From Polyrhizophydium stewartii (Eukaryota > Chytridiomycota > Chytridiomycetes > Rhizophydiales), in contig JADGIZ010000329.1 in assembly GCA_027604665.1 (NCBI GenBank), positions 1 through 15,903 on the forward strand: a DNA stretch of 15,903 bases, in the 5' to 3' direction. Position numbers and translations under genes: made by a program. The first letter of the stretch is position 1. Every line of letters begins with the position of its first letter. Positions 1-8,765 of this stretch are shown in pieces. A model generated the notes under the pieces. The model ran no database searches. It was not told the origin of the DNA and saw only the letters and a program-made list of their open reading frames with translations.

Positions 1-67
1 AGATCGCCTCGCGCTCCGCGCACTTCCCCCGGCTCCCGCACACTCGCTCTCCCACACCCACACAGCC
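1..67 (+). promoter_or_regulatory. HSP60 5' leader, partial upstream region
   Basis: Only 67 bases precede the HSP60 start, so the promoter is mostly outside the window. The stretch is C/T-rich with several CAC/CCACAC runs just before the ATG, as expected of a pyrimidine-rich fungal leader. I see no heat-shock element (repeated GAA/TTC triplets) and no TATA box here. The start context has G at -3. Confidence 0.4.
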
Positions 68-1694
68 ATGTTCTCCGCCGCCGCAAAGGCCGTGCTCGCG
101 CGCGCCGCCGCCGCCCCTGCCCGCGCCGCCCGCCTGCCCGCCGTCCGCGGCTTCTCGTCCCACAAGGAGATCCTCTTTGGCCAGGACGGCCGCCAGAAGC
201 TCGCAAAGGGCGTCGACATCCTCGCCCGCGCCGTCGCCGTCACCCTCGGCCCCAAGGGCCGCAACGTCCTGATCGGTGCGTGCCGCCCGCCCGCGCCTGC
301 CTGCCCCGCCTCGCCTTGCCTCGCCTTGCCTTGCCTGCCTGTCGCCCGCCCGCGCCGACCTCGACGCCGACCCGCGTCCGGCGCGTCCAGCACGGTCAGC
401 CAGGCGCCCGCACTGCGGCCGCTGACCCCCTGCCCACGTGCCCCTGTGCGCCCGCCGTTTTCTTTCCGCCGATCCGCCGGCCCGATGCGGATCTGCGTCC
501 GATCGGCATTCGCCAACCCGCGCCGCCCGCACTGCCCATCGCCTGCCCGTTGCTCGCCTGCCCGTTGCTCGCCCGCATCCCCCGCGTTGCCCGCAAGCAG
601 AGCAGACCTACGGCTCGCCCAAGATCACCAAGGACGGCGTCACGGTCGCAAAGTCGATTGTGCTCGAGGACAAGTTCGAGAACCTCGGCGCCCGCCTCGT
701 CCAGGACGTCGCCAACAAGACCAACGAGGTCGCCGGTGACGGCACCACCACCGCAACCATCCTGACCCGCGCCATCTTCTCCGAGGGCCTCAAGAACGTC
801 GCCGCCGGCGTCAACGCCATGGACCTGCGCAAGGGCATCCAGCAGGCCGTCGACCTGGTCATCCGCTTCCTCAAGGAGAACGCCCGCCCCATCACCACCT
901 CGCAGGAGGTCGCCCAGGTCGCCACCATCTCCGCCAACGGCGACAAGCACGTTGGCCAGATCATCGCCAACGCCATGGAGAAGGTCGGCAAGGAGGGCGT
1001 CATCACCGTCCAGGAGGGCAAGACCCTCGTCGACGAGCTCGAGATCACCGAGGGCATGCGCTTCGACCGCGGCTTCATCTCCCCCTACTTCATCACCGAC
1101 ACCCGCACCCAGAAGGTCGAGTTCGAGAAGCCCCTGATCCTGCTCTGCGAGCGCAAGATCTCGGCCCTCCAGGACCTGCTGCCCGCCCTCGAGATCTCGG
1201 CCCAGCGCCGCCGCCCGCTCCTCGTCATTGCCGAGGACATTGACGGCGAGGCCCTCGCCGCCTGCATTCTCAACAAGTTGCGCGGCCAGATCCAGGTCTG
1301 CTGCGTCAAGGCCCCCGGCTTTGGCGACAACCGCAAGGCCATCCTCCAGGACATGGCCATCCTCACCGGCGGCACCGTCTTCAGCGACGAGGTCGACATC
1401 AAGCTCGAGCGCTGCACCCCCGAGGACCTCGGCTCGGCCCAGCTCGCCACCGTCACCAAGGACGACACCATCTTCCTCAACGGCGCCGGCTCAAAGGACG
1501 CCATCGCCCAGCGCGCTGAGCAGCTGCGTGGCCTGATTGCCAACACCGTCTCGGACTACGAGCGCGAGAAGCTCCAGGAGCGCCTCGCCAAGCTCTCGGG
1601 CGGCGTCGCCGTCATCAAGGTCGGCGGCTCGTCCGAGGTCGAGGTCGGCGAGAAGAAGGACCGCTTCGACGATGCGCTCAACGCCACCCGCGCC

Positions 1695-1727
<33 letters not shown>

Positions 1728-2116
1728 ACTGCCATGGTCAAGGCCAGCAAGGTCCTCCAGACCCTCAAGGGCGAGAACTTTGACCAGAACCTCGGCATCG
1801 ACATTGTCCGCAAGGCCATCCTCGCCCCGACCCGCACCATCGTCGACAACGCCGGCGAGGAGGGCGCCGTCGTCGTTGGCCGCCTGCTCGAGTCGTACAC
1901 GATCCCCAAGGACGGCCTCAAGGACACCAACGCCGCCCAGTTCAGCTTCGGCTACAACGCCGCCACCGGCCAGTACGTCGACATGATCAAGGAGGGCATC
2001 ATCGACCCCCTCAAGGTCCAGCGCACCGCGCTCTCGGATGCCAGCAGCGTCGCCTCGCTCCTGACCACCTCCGAGGCCATGATCGTCGATGCCCCCAAGA
2101 AGGACGCCGCCCCGCC

Positions 2117-2165
<49 letters not shown>

Positions 2166-2171
2166 ATGTAA
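68..2171 (+). CDS. HSP60: Mitochondrial chaperonin HSP60 (GroEL family), 2 exons
   Basis: Exons 68-275 and 601-2171 encode 592 aa, the usual length for HSP60. The protein is the ATP-driven folding chamber of the mitochondrial matrix, a partner of HSP10. Residues 1 to about 31 are rich in Ala and Arg with no acidic residue, a typical matrix-targeting presequence, and SSHKEILFG marks the start of the mature chain. GPKGRNVLI, split by the intron from [13 protein letters not shown], and GDGTTT (115-120) form the ATP site. The C-terminus ends in five GGM repeats and a final Met, the classic chaperonin tail. The 68 start is chosen because it supplies the presequence. A longer stop-free frame running in from the intron has none and breaks the conserved LIEQ junction. 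The stop is 223 bp from that of VPS16 on the other strand. Confidence 0.97.
308..332 (+). repeat. Tandem 10-bp repeat in HSP60 intron
   Basis: Two perfect copies of gcctcgcctt (308-317 and 318-327) are followed by a partial copy. It is a pyrimidine-rich, slippage-type repeat inside the HSP60 intron. Confidence 0.7.
541..570 (+). repeat. Perfect 15-bp tandem duplication in HSP60 intron
   Basis: gcctgcccgttgctc occurs twice back to back (541-555 and 556-570), followed by a partial third copy. It lies within the AG-free stretch ahead of the HSP60 acceptor, so the duplication lengthens that stretch without adding an AG. Confidence 0.85.
2121..2165 (+). repeat. Five 9-bp units coding the GGM tail of HSP60
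   Basis: Five identical ggcggcatg units encode (Gly-Gly-Met)x5 at the chaperonin C-terminus. The amino-acid repeat is a family trait. The complete nucleotide identity of the units suggests recent slippage or gene-conversion-like homogenisation. Confidence 0.9.
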
Positions 2172-2394
2172 ACAGTCGTGCCAGTCGTTTCTGTTGCTCG
2201 CGCCGTCTCCCACCTTCACACACACTCTCTGCCTAGTCTTTCTATTTTCGCCGTATTGTCACTGCCACCTGCATGCGCCATGAACTCTGGCATCGTGCCT
2301 TTGCTCCATGTGTTCTTGCGTTTCTATTCCGTCCCTGTTTGCACTCGTCTGCTTCATTTGCGCCAGTCTGAGCAAGTCCGCTGTGCGTCCCACG
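2172..2394. other. Convergent 3' region between HSP60 and VPS16
   Basis: This stretch holds the 3' ends of two converging genes. It is visibly less G+C-rich and more T-rich on + than the flanking exons. There is no canonical AATAAA on either strand. On the - strand AATAGAAA occurs twice and could serve as an A-rich 3'-end signal for VPS16. No gene is seen. Confidence 0.6.
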
Positions 2395-5300
2395 TCACCG
2401 GCGCGGGCTGGTGTCTGCCGGCGTGCTGCCGGCGTTGCGCGGGTGCGGCTGGATCTGCTGCTGCTGTTGCTGCAGCTGCTGGCTGGCGCCGGGCACCTGC
2501 GCCTGCAAGTTGGCCAAGTGCGCCTTGATCTCGCTGAGCGCCACGGCCGAGACGCTCTTTGCAAGCGACTCGACAAACAGCTGCGCGCGGAACACATGCC
2601 CGGCCTCGACAAGCGCATCCACAACGCTCTTTGGCCCAATCTTGGCCGCCCCAGACGAACCGCCGCCGCCGCCCGCCCCCGTCGCGGCGCCGAGCATCGA
2701 GTACCCAGACGACGCGGGCTGCCGGAACTTGTCCAGCTGGTCCCAGTTCTCGGTCTGGATGATCGCCGCGAGCTCGAGCCACGCATACCGCTTGTTGTCC
2801 ACGAACATATCCCCCTTGAGCTTGCTCGCCCGAGACGAGTGGCCCAGCACAAGCAGCTTCTGGATCGTCTCGGTCACGCTCAGGTTCATAAACACTTGCC
2901 CGGGGATCTCGCGCTCGTACGTCGCCTGCATGCTCAGCAGCTTGCTGTGGTCCTCCATGCTCTGCGCAGTCGGCGCTCCGTTAAAACTCGCAGCGACCGG
3001 CAGACCCCCTGTTGCACGAGTGCACAAGCTCTCGCAAACCTTTTGCTCAAACACGCTCTCCTTTTCCTCGCCATACAGCTTGATGGCGCCCTTGAGCTGC
3101 ATCTGCCGCGCTTGCAGGTCCTGCTCCCCGCCACGCATATCAGCACACGTCCTTGGTTCGCCTGGCCATTCATCCATCCACATATCCAAGCATTCAACCA
3201 AAAAAGGCAGCCACTCACCGGCTCTCGCTGGCTCTCCTCAAAGATCAGATTCGCGCTCGCAATCCGCCGGTCCTCCTGGTAAAAGAAGTTGCGCAGCAGC
3301 TGCGGGTCCTGCTCGCGGCAGTAGATCTCGAGCAGGCTGCACGCAAGCGGCTTGCCGCTGACGGTGCTAAAGAACATGGCGCTCGGCATCTTGCGCTTCA
3401 TGTGAAGCAGCACGAGATACACTGGGACGTCCCGCACAAACATTCGCACCACGAGCATGTGTGAGAGTGTGTGAGAGCGTGTTAGCCTCAACAAGCACAC
3501 AAACGCTTCTCGCACTCCATCAATATTCGCACCCAGATCCGCGTCGTACGACTCGACGGCCTTGACCAGCGCCAGCTCGTCCTGCTCCATGCTGAGCAGG
3601 AGCGGTACCTGGTTCGCCGGCGACGGTTCAAAGTCCAGCAGCTGGCGTGCACACACATGCGAGGTACACATCAGTCGTCACAACGCGGTTGCATCCAGAA
3701 TCGTCCAACCGCATCCAAACCTTGGTCGCAAGCTTGACGCGGCCGGCGGCATACGCGGCCTTGGCGACCTCGGCATAAGAGATGTTGGTGCAGTCACTGA
3801 GCTTGGACACGACCTGGCGGCACACAGTCTCTTCGTCTTCGGACGACTGCTTGACCTGTGGCCGAAACAGCACGTCAGTCCGTGCGCAAGAGCACCGCGA
3901 CACGACGGCCACCGCGGCCTCCCCCCCCCCGCACCTTGGTGCTCGCCCAGTCAATCATGACGCGGTCGATCGGCATCTTGAGGAACTCGCAGATGCGGCG
4001 TGCAAGCAGATGCTCGCGGCGTTGGATCAGCCGGTCAACCAAGCCCTCTGGCGAAATGTGCATGAACCTGCGCGTTCAAACCCCGCCCCGTCAGTGTTGC
4101 GCGTCTCTCACAGCGACACGTTCATCTCGTTTGAGATCGACGCACTGCTTGTATGTGATCGGAATGCCAATCTCGGGGTCGCGCACGGCATTGAGCACCC
4201 GCACGGAGCGACACATGTCCACAAAGCGCTCGGCCGAAAACGATTCGAGAAACGCCTTGCCAAAGGACGCTGCCTGCGCCAGCACACACCGTCACGAGCA
4301 CCACAAGATCAGTTGCGCAGCAACACCTTTCACGCAGTGTCTCTCACCGCAAAAGCCCACCCTAAGCAGCGCCTTTTGCAGCTGCACGTCAAACTCGTTG
4401 CCCGCCGCGTCGATGCACGAGATCACGGCATCCATGAGCTGCGATCGGATGCTGCGCACGTTCTCGTCGGCTTTCGGGCTCTCCTTCTGCATGCGGTATT
4501 GTCAGCCGATGCGCCAGAACCAGGCACCACCGCATCCGCGCAGCTCACTGCGCACCTCAAAGTGCTCGCGGGCATCAAACAGAATCGCGCCTGGCGCCGT
4601 CGAACCAATCTTGAAAATGCCCTCAGTGACGGACGGCACGCGCTCCAGCAGCTCGCACCGGCGGTTGCTAATAATCCGCGCGCAGTCAATCTCGTTGACA
4701 ATGTGCACGACGCCCTCGTAAGCGTACCTGCCCACCACGCTTTCGATCAGCACTCGTCCCGTCTCCAAGCATCCCAACACAACTCTTCTCTGACGCGACT
4801 CACTTGATCCAGTCGCCCGACGGACCAACCATCAGAATCGTGTCTTCCCAGTGTAGCAGCACCGAGTCGTTGCCGCACCACGTCATCTGCAGCGGCGGCA
4901 CAGTCGAGTTTGTGCGGAACTCGGCCAGGTTGTTCTGAAAGTCGGACGACACGACCCACAGGCGTCCGTCGGCGGTGAAGAGCGCCAGGAACTTTGCATT
5001 GGGAGACAGCGACATGCGCGCAAACGGGCCCTGCTGCAGGAGCTGCATTCGCAGGCAGGTTCATCCACGCGGCGTCAGCCTCGGCGACACGGTGGCGGTA
5101 TCTGCGGTTTGTGGACGGCCGCGCAACCCCACGCACGCACCTGGTCCTGCGCGTTCTTGGTGTCGACAACAACAATCGTGTTGCCGACGGCAAGCAGCAC
5201 CTCGACATGCTTGGACAAGCTCTGCGACGGCGGCACAACCGCCCACGAGTGAGGCTGCTGTGTGAGTTGCGGATCCGCCAGCGCCACTGGCCGCGGCTCG

Positions 5301-6150
5301 TCGATATTCGCCACGGCAATGAGCTTGAGCGCGTTGGTCAGGACCACGACCGAGTTGTCGTGCACGAGCGCATCGAGCACGCCGCTGTCCTTGGCCTCGT
5401 CGCCGAGCGTGATCTGCACAAAGTCGCCGTGCAGGTCGTACAGGCGCAGCAGGCCGTACTCCATCACGCACACGAGCCGCTCCGACCGCGTCCAGCCCAT
5501 CGCGACGATGCGGCCCTTGTCCCACTTGGCAGCGACGGCGGCCTGTCAGCCCACTTGCAGCCCATCTCGCTGTCACTCTCCCCCCCCCCCACACACACAC
5601 ACGCCTCTGCACACACCTGGAACTGGCTCAGCAGCTTGCCCGAGGACGTAAAGATGTGCATCACAGGCTTGGCCGTCGGCGCGGCGATCATCTTGCGGTC
5701 GTTGCGCATAGCCGCTGGTGCAGCGCGGACATCAGCTCCTCCAGACACGCCTCGCGCCCAGCGCCGACAAGGCCGCCCGCCAGCCAGCCCGCACGCACGC
5801 ACCAATCGGCCCGCCAAACGGCGCCGCGGCGACCGTCAGCCGCGACAGGTCCATCTTGGTCCACATCATGTGGTACACATCGTGCTTGCTGCTCGCCGGG
5901 CGACAAGGGGTTGCGGTTGCGCCAGCAGCGTCAGCGTGGCTGCTGGGTGGCCCGTTGCTGCTGCTGCCGCCGCCGCTGCCGCCCCCGCACAGCACGCTGC
6001 AGCATGCTGCGGGTCTGCCGAGACGGCGGCGAGCCCCTGCGGCTGCGTAGGCCCGTGGCAGCACCACGGCCAGTGGCGGTCGGCGCACCGGTAGAACTTG
6101 TCCGCGAGAGGGTTCCAGTCGCCGCACGGCGACACAAACGAAAGCGACAT
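2395..6150 (-). CDS. VPS16: VPS16, core subunit of HOPS/CORVET tethering complexes, 14 exons
   Basis: Exons in order on the - strand: 6150-6089, 5888-5803, 5714-5617, 5524-5141, 5042-4804, 4727-4556, 4486-4361, 4273-4146, 4067-3935, 3855-3721, 3641-3533, 3421-3219, 3120-3040, 2961-2395. They encode 840 aa, close to human VPS16 (839). VPS16 scaffolds the class C core with VPS18/11/33 for endosome and vacuole fusion. Residues 1 to about 340 match the Vps16 N-terminal propeller ([37 protein letters not shown]). From about 348 they match the alpha-solenoid ([33 protein letters not shown]). A Gly-rich insertion (about 734-759) and a Gln-rich tail (about 813-823) are unusual. An in-frame ATG at 6177 has a better context (G at -3) and would add 9 residues. 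I prefer 6150 because it gives the usual spacing to the DW motif. Confidence 0.93.
3921..3930. repeat. C10 homopolymer in VPS16 intron 9
   Basis: Ten C residues on +. In VPS16 sense this is a run of ten G beginning about four bases into intron 9, right next to its GTGC donor. Confidence 0.85.
5580..5602. repeat. C11(AC)6 composite microsatellite in VPS16 intron 3
   Basis: Eleven C residues (5580-5590) run straight into six AC units (5591-5602). In VPS16 sense this is (GT)6G11 near the start of intron 3. A similar composite lies at 15701-15723. Confidence 0.9.
5889..6088 (-). other. VPS16 intron 1 (200 nt)
   Basis: The donor GTGCGC follows DKFYR. The acceptor is the CAG before KHDVYHM, within a GAGCAG tandem, and it restores the FYRK-type motif of the family. 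A GCTGAC branch motif lies about 45 nt before the acceptor. The middle is a CAG/CGG trinucleotide-rich tract. Confidence 0.85.
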
Positions 6151-6299
6151 CCAAGGGCAAGTTTGGACAAGCTTCATTTCGCCGCCAGGTCGACCCGCCA
6201 GACGCCGCCCTCGGTGGACTGCCCGCACAGGGGGGGGGGAGAGAAAGGCGCAAGCAGCAGAGGTGCTGCAGCACACCGCATTACAGGAATGGCTCGCTT
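6151..6299 (-). promoter_or_regulatory. CSN1-VPS16 tandem intergenic region
   Basis: Only 149 bp separate the CSN1 stop from the VPS16 start, so the CSN1 3' end and the VPS16 promoter and leader must share it. In VPS16 sense it holds a pyrimidine tract ending in ten C (6239-6230) followed by GTGCGGGCAG, which looks like a 3' splice site. There is no AATAAA and no clear TATA box. An open frame after that CAG (about 6220-6174) could be an alternative CSN1 terminal exon or VPS16 leader; see findings. Confidence 0.5.
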
Positions 6300-8399
6300 T
6301 CAGCGGCGCGCCATCGACACAACCAGCTCGCGCTCGAGCAGCTTGCCGCGCAGCACCGTCAGGCGGCGCTGGAACGCATAGTCCGCCGCCATCTCGAGCG
6401 ACTTGGCGTACAGCTGGCTGCGCTGGTTGGTGCGCTTGACACGCAGGATCTGCATCGCCGCAAGCCCGCGCTCGTCAGCATACAGGACAAGTGTCCGTGT
6501 GTGCGAATCAGTACGGCCGCACCTTGTTGTGGCTGTCGATGCGCGCCTGGATCTGGCCCTCGCGGATCAGCGCAGCAACCTCGTGCTCGAGCTCCGAGAC
6601 GGTGCAGTACAGGTTCTCGGCCATCTTGTTCATGTCCACCGACATGAACGGGTAAAAGTACTGGACAATAGCCTTTTTGCGGATGAGCTGGAACAGCGTG
6701 TCGAGGTGCTCGTGCAGGTAAATGTCCAGCAACAGATCGTTCTGCGCGTGCGTACGGTGTGTCAGCGTCTCGCGTCTCACGGCAGATCCCGCAAGCTTCG
6801 CATGCGCTGGTAAGACACACCTTGATCCGCGCCATGATCTCGAGGCACGCCTGGAACTTGAGCGCGTGGAAGTTGTACAGCATCTCGCGGATCTGGGGCT
6901 CCAACTCGAGGAACTGCTTAAAATCCGAGTTCTCAAACACCTGCGACTTGAGCTCGCTGCGCTCAAAGGACGCAAGCGCCGTGATTGCGCCGTAGACGGC
7001 AATGTCGTTGGGCGACAGCGTCTGCGATCAGGTGGAGAGGTCAGCACATGGCTCTCAAAGCAGCCACAGCAAAACAGCGCAATGCACCTCAAAGATCACA
7101 TCGGCGTGCGCAAACTGGATGCTGAGGAAGTTCTTGGCCGCCTTGCGGTACGCGCCCGACTCCATGTTGATGATGCCCATAATCGACGCAATCTTGGACG
7201 ACAGCTTCTCGCGCTCGGGCGGGTCCGGAATCGACTCGGCCTTGACCAGGAACGTGTGTGCGTGCGCAAAGTTGCCGATGCTGATGCCCGTCTGCCAACG
7301 ACAAGTTGCACGAGTCAGCGAGACAGCCGCGACGTGGCGGCTGGGCTGCACAAGCAGGCAGACAGGCAAGCAGGGTCGGACGCACCCTGATCACCCTCAT
7401 GCACATGTCGAGGATGTGCTTCTGCGTGGCGCAGTAGTCCTTGGTGCGGGTGTAGTGCTTCAACGCACCGCTGAGGTCACCGGCGTCAAACAGATGGTCG
7501 CCCAGGTCCGTGTATCCCATCTGAGCGGCAAGCGCACGTCAGCACGCAAACCTTTGTTGCGGCCACCAAGACCAGCGGGCGTTGGTGGCAAGCAGCAGCC
7601 GGGCCACATGCCAAGACCAACGCACTCGGATGCTCTCCTTGATCGAGTTGGCGCGGTACGACTTGAGCTCGGACTCGAGGCGCTCGGTCTTGGCGCGCAC
7701 GGCCTGGCGGGTCTCCTCGACCCACTTCTCGTCGACGGGCTGCATCGGCTTGCGCTGCGCATACAGGGCCTCGTTGAGGCGGGTGACCGCCTGCAGATAC
7801 TTTTCGGCGTTGCTGGTCTGCTTGATTTCCGTGATGGCAAGGGCGCTGGCGTCGGCCTGCAGCGGCGGGCAGCGGTCGGCGATGAACATCAGGCGGTCGA
7901 TCCTGGCGCCGCGGTCTGTCGGCGAGGCCAGCAGGCGAGGCGGCGGCGAGACCATCGAGGTCGGCGGGCCGGGGTGTCATGGGCAGGGTCAGCCGCGATC
8001 TTGGAGCCGCGAGGCGCCGGGGGCAGGGGTGCTGCGGCGGCGCGCGGCAGGGGGCGGCGAGGCTCGCGAGGCCACGGCGCGGAGCCGCCGGGACCGACTG
8101 GCGCCGGTGCACCGCGCACGCCTGTGCTGGCTGGCTGGTGGCGGCGGTCGCGGCGGCGGTCGCGGCGGCGGCTTCGTCGTCGTGCAGGCTGGCGGCGACG
8201 CACCCTTGTAGTTGGCGATGTGGGTCTCGAGGTCGATGGTGGCCGAGAGCACGTGGACCCGCGCCCGCTTCTTGCGGCCAGAGTCGCCGCTGTGGCCGTC
8301 TGCGGCCATGGGGCTCGTGCTGGCGTCGCCGCCGATGCCGCCCGGACCCGCGAGCGGGCCGACGGGTGCCGTGTCGCTCTTTGGAGTATTGACGTCCAT
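6300..8399 (-). CDS. CSN1: COP9 signalosome subunit 1 (CSN1/GPS1), 7 exons
   Basis: Exons on the - strand: 8399-8204, 7915-7626, 7520-7386, 7291-7088, 7021-6821, 6741-6523, 6449-6300. They encode 464 aa (human GPS1 is about 490). CSN1 is a PCI-type scaffold of the COP9 signalosome, which removes NEDD8 from cullins and so controls cullin-RING ubiquitin ligases. [21 protein letters not shown] and [15 protein letters not shown] mark the Rpn7-like helical-repeat region (about 65-275). [40 protein letters not shown] and ARIDSHNK mark the PCI region (about 275-415). A basic run RKKRAR (42-47) in a disordered N-terminus could be a nuclear signal. The ATG at 8399 has G at -3. The protein ends soon after the PCI domain, without the long tail of animal orthologues. 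It is transcribed away from TYR1 and is tandem with VPS16. Confidence 0.93.
7916..8203 (-). other. CSN1 intron 1 (288 nt) with GCC/GAC-rich repeats
   Basis: It joins NYK-G to AC-CGC before RIDRLMF. A GCTGAC branch motif sits about 70 nt before the acceptor with no AG in between. The donor-proximal part is trinucleotide-rich and would read as a Pro/Arg-rich segment if retained, but a stop follows before the acceptor. The exact acceptor is the least certain in this gene. Confidence 0.75.
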
Positions 8400-8765
8400 A
8401 TCGACCGAGGGCAAAATGTATAAAATTCCGAGAGACTGAAGAACGCCCAGATCGCACCTTCGGCTCAAACCAAGAGAAACTGCGCCCATGCCCCGCAGAT
8501 GGGAGCACGCGAAGCATGCGCCACGCACCGCTCCAGTGTCTTGAGCTTGGTGATGTGTGTCTGGCGCACTCTCTTCATATTTACTCAAAACCTTGATTGC
8601 GCTTTGGATCCACATCAAATAACTTGATTCTGAACGCTCACAATCAAGGATTCGCTTCAGAGCATGCTCATTCCAAGCTTCGCATTGTGTTGGACAGGGC
8701 ATCTGAGCGGCCGCCTGAAGCCGGCTGCTGTCGGAGCAATTGCGATTTCCCAAAAGTTTGCGTCA
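8400..8765. promoter_or_regulatory. Divergent promoter region between CSN1 and TYR1
   Basis: These 366 bp separate two divergent start codons and are much more A+T-rich than the rest of the window, especially 8401-8430 and 8571-8650. TATAAAA reads on + at 8419-8425, about 20 bp upstream of the CSN1 ATG, but in the orientation opposite to CSN1. Four TTGAT/ATCAA motifs lie within 55 bp (8593-8647), and a 9-bp perfect inverted repeat pairs 8591-8599 with 8641-8649. TTACTCA at 8581-8587 resembles a weak Gcn4-type site. That reading is speculative, though amino-acid biosynthesis genes are common Gcn4 targets. Confidence 0.6.

Larger units (their letters stand above)
276..600 (+). other. HSP60 intron 1 (325 nt, longest in window)
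   Basis: The donor is GTGCGT and the acceptor is CAG at 598-600. It joins ATC-G to AG-CAG, restoring the conserved I-E-Q of HSP60. The only GCTGAC branch motif lies at 421-426, about 170 nt before the acceptor, and I see no AG dinucleotide between it and position 596. The acceptor is a tandem AAG/CAG pair (595-597 and 598-600). The intron also holds low-complexity C-rich repeats. Confidence 0.9.

Noticed and set aside
276..600. Intronic snoRNA in HSP60 intron 1
   Set aside because: There is a CTGA but no box C (RTGATGA) partner at a sensible spacing and no H/ACA box, so a snoRNA is not supported.
438..2171. 577-aa continuous frame starting inside the HSP60 intron
   Set aside because: It lacks the mitochondrial presequence and the conserved GPKGRNVLI block, both supplied by the exon at 68-275 through a clean GT-AG intron.
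1491..2225. Long antisense frame opposite HSP60, and others opposite DOA1 (11359-12666)
   Set aside because: These are shadows of G+C-biased codon use on the coding strand. The translations are low-complexity and match no family I know.
2308..3361. Long + strand frames across the 3' half of VPS16
   Set aside because: They are antisense to well-supported VPS16 exons, and their translations are compositionally biased without recognisable motifs.
6151..6276. VPS16 start at the in-frame ATG 6276
   Set aside because: It would add about 42 residues coded by the C10 tract and the CSN1 3' region, with no resemblance to VPS16 N-termini. 6150, or at most 6177, fits the family.
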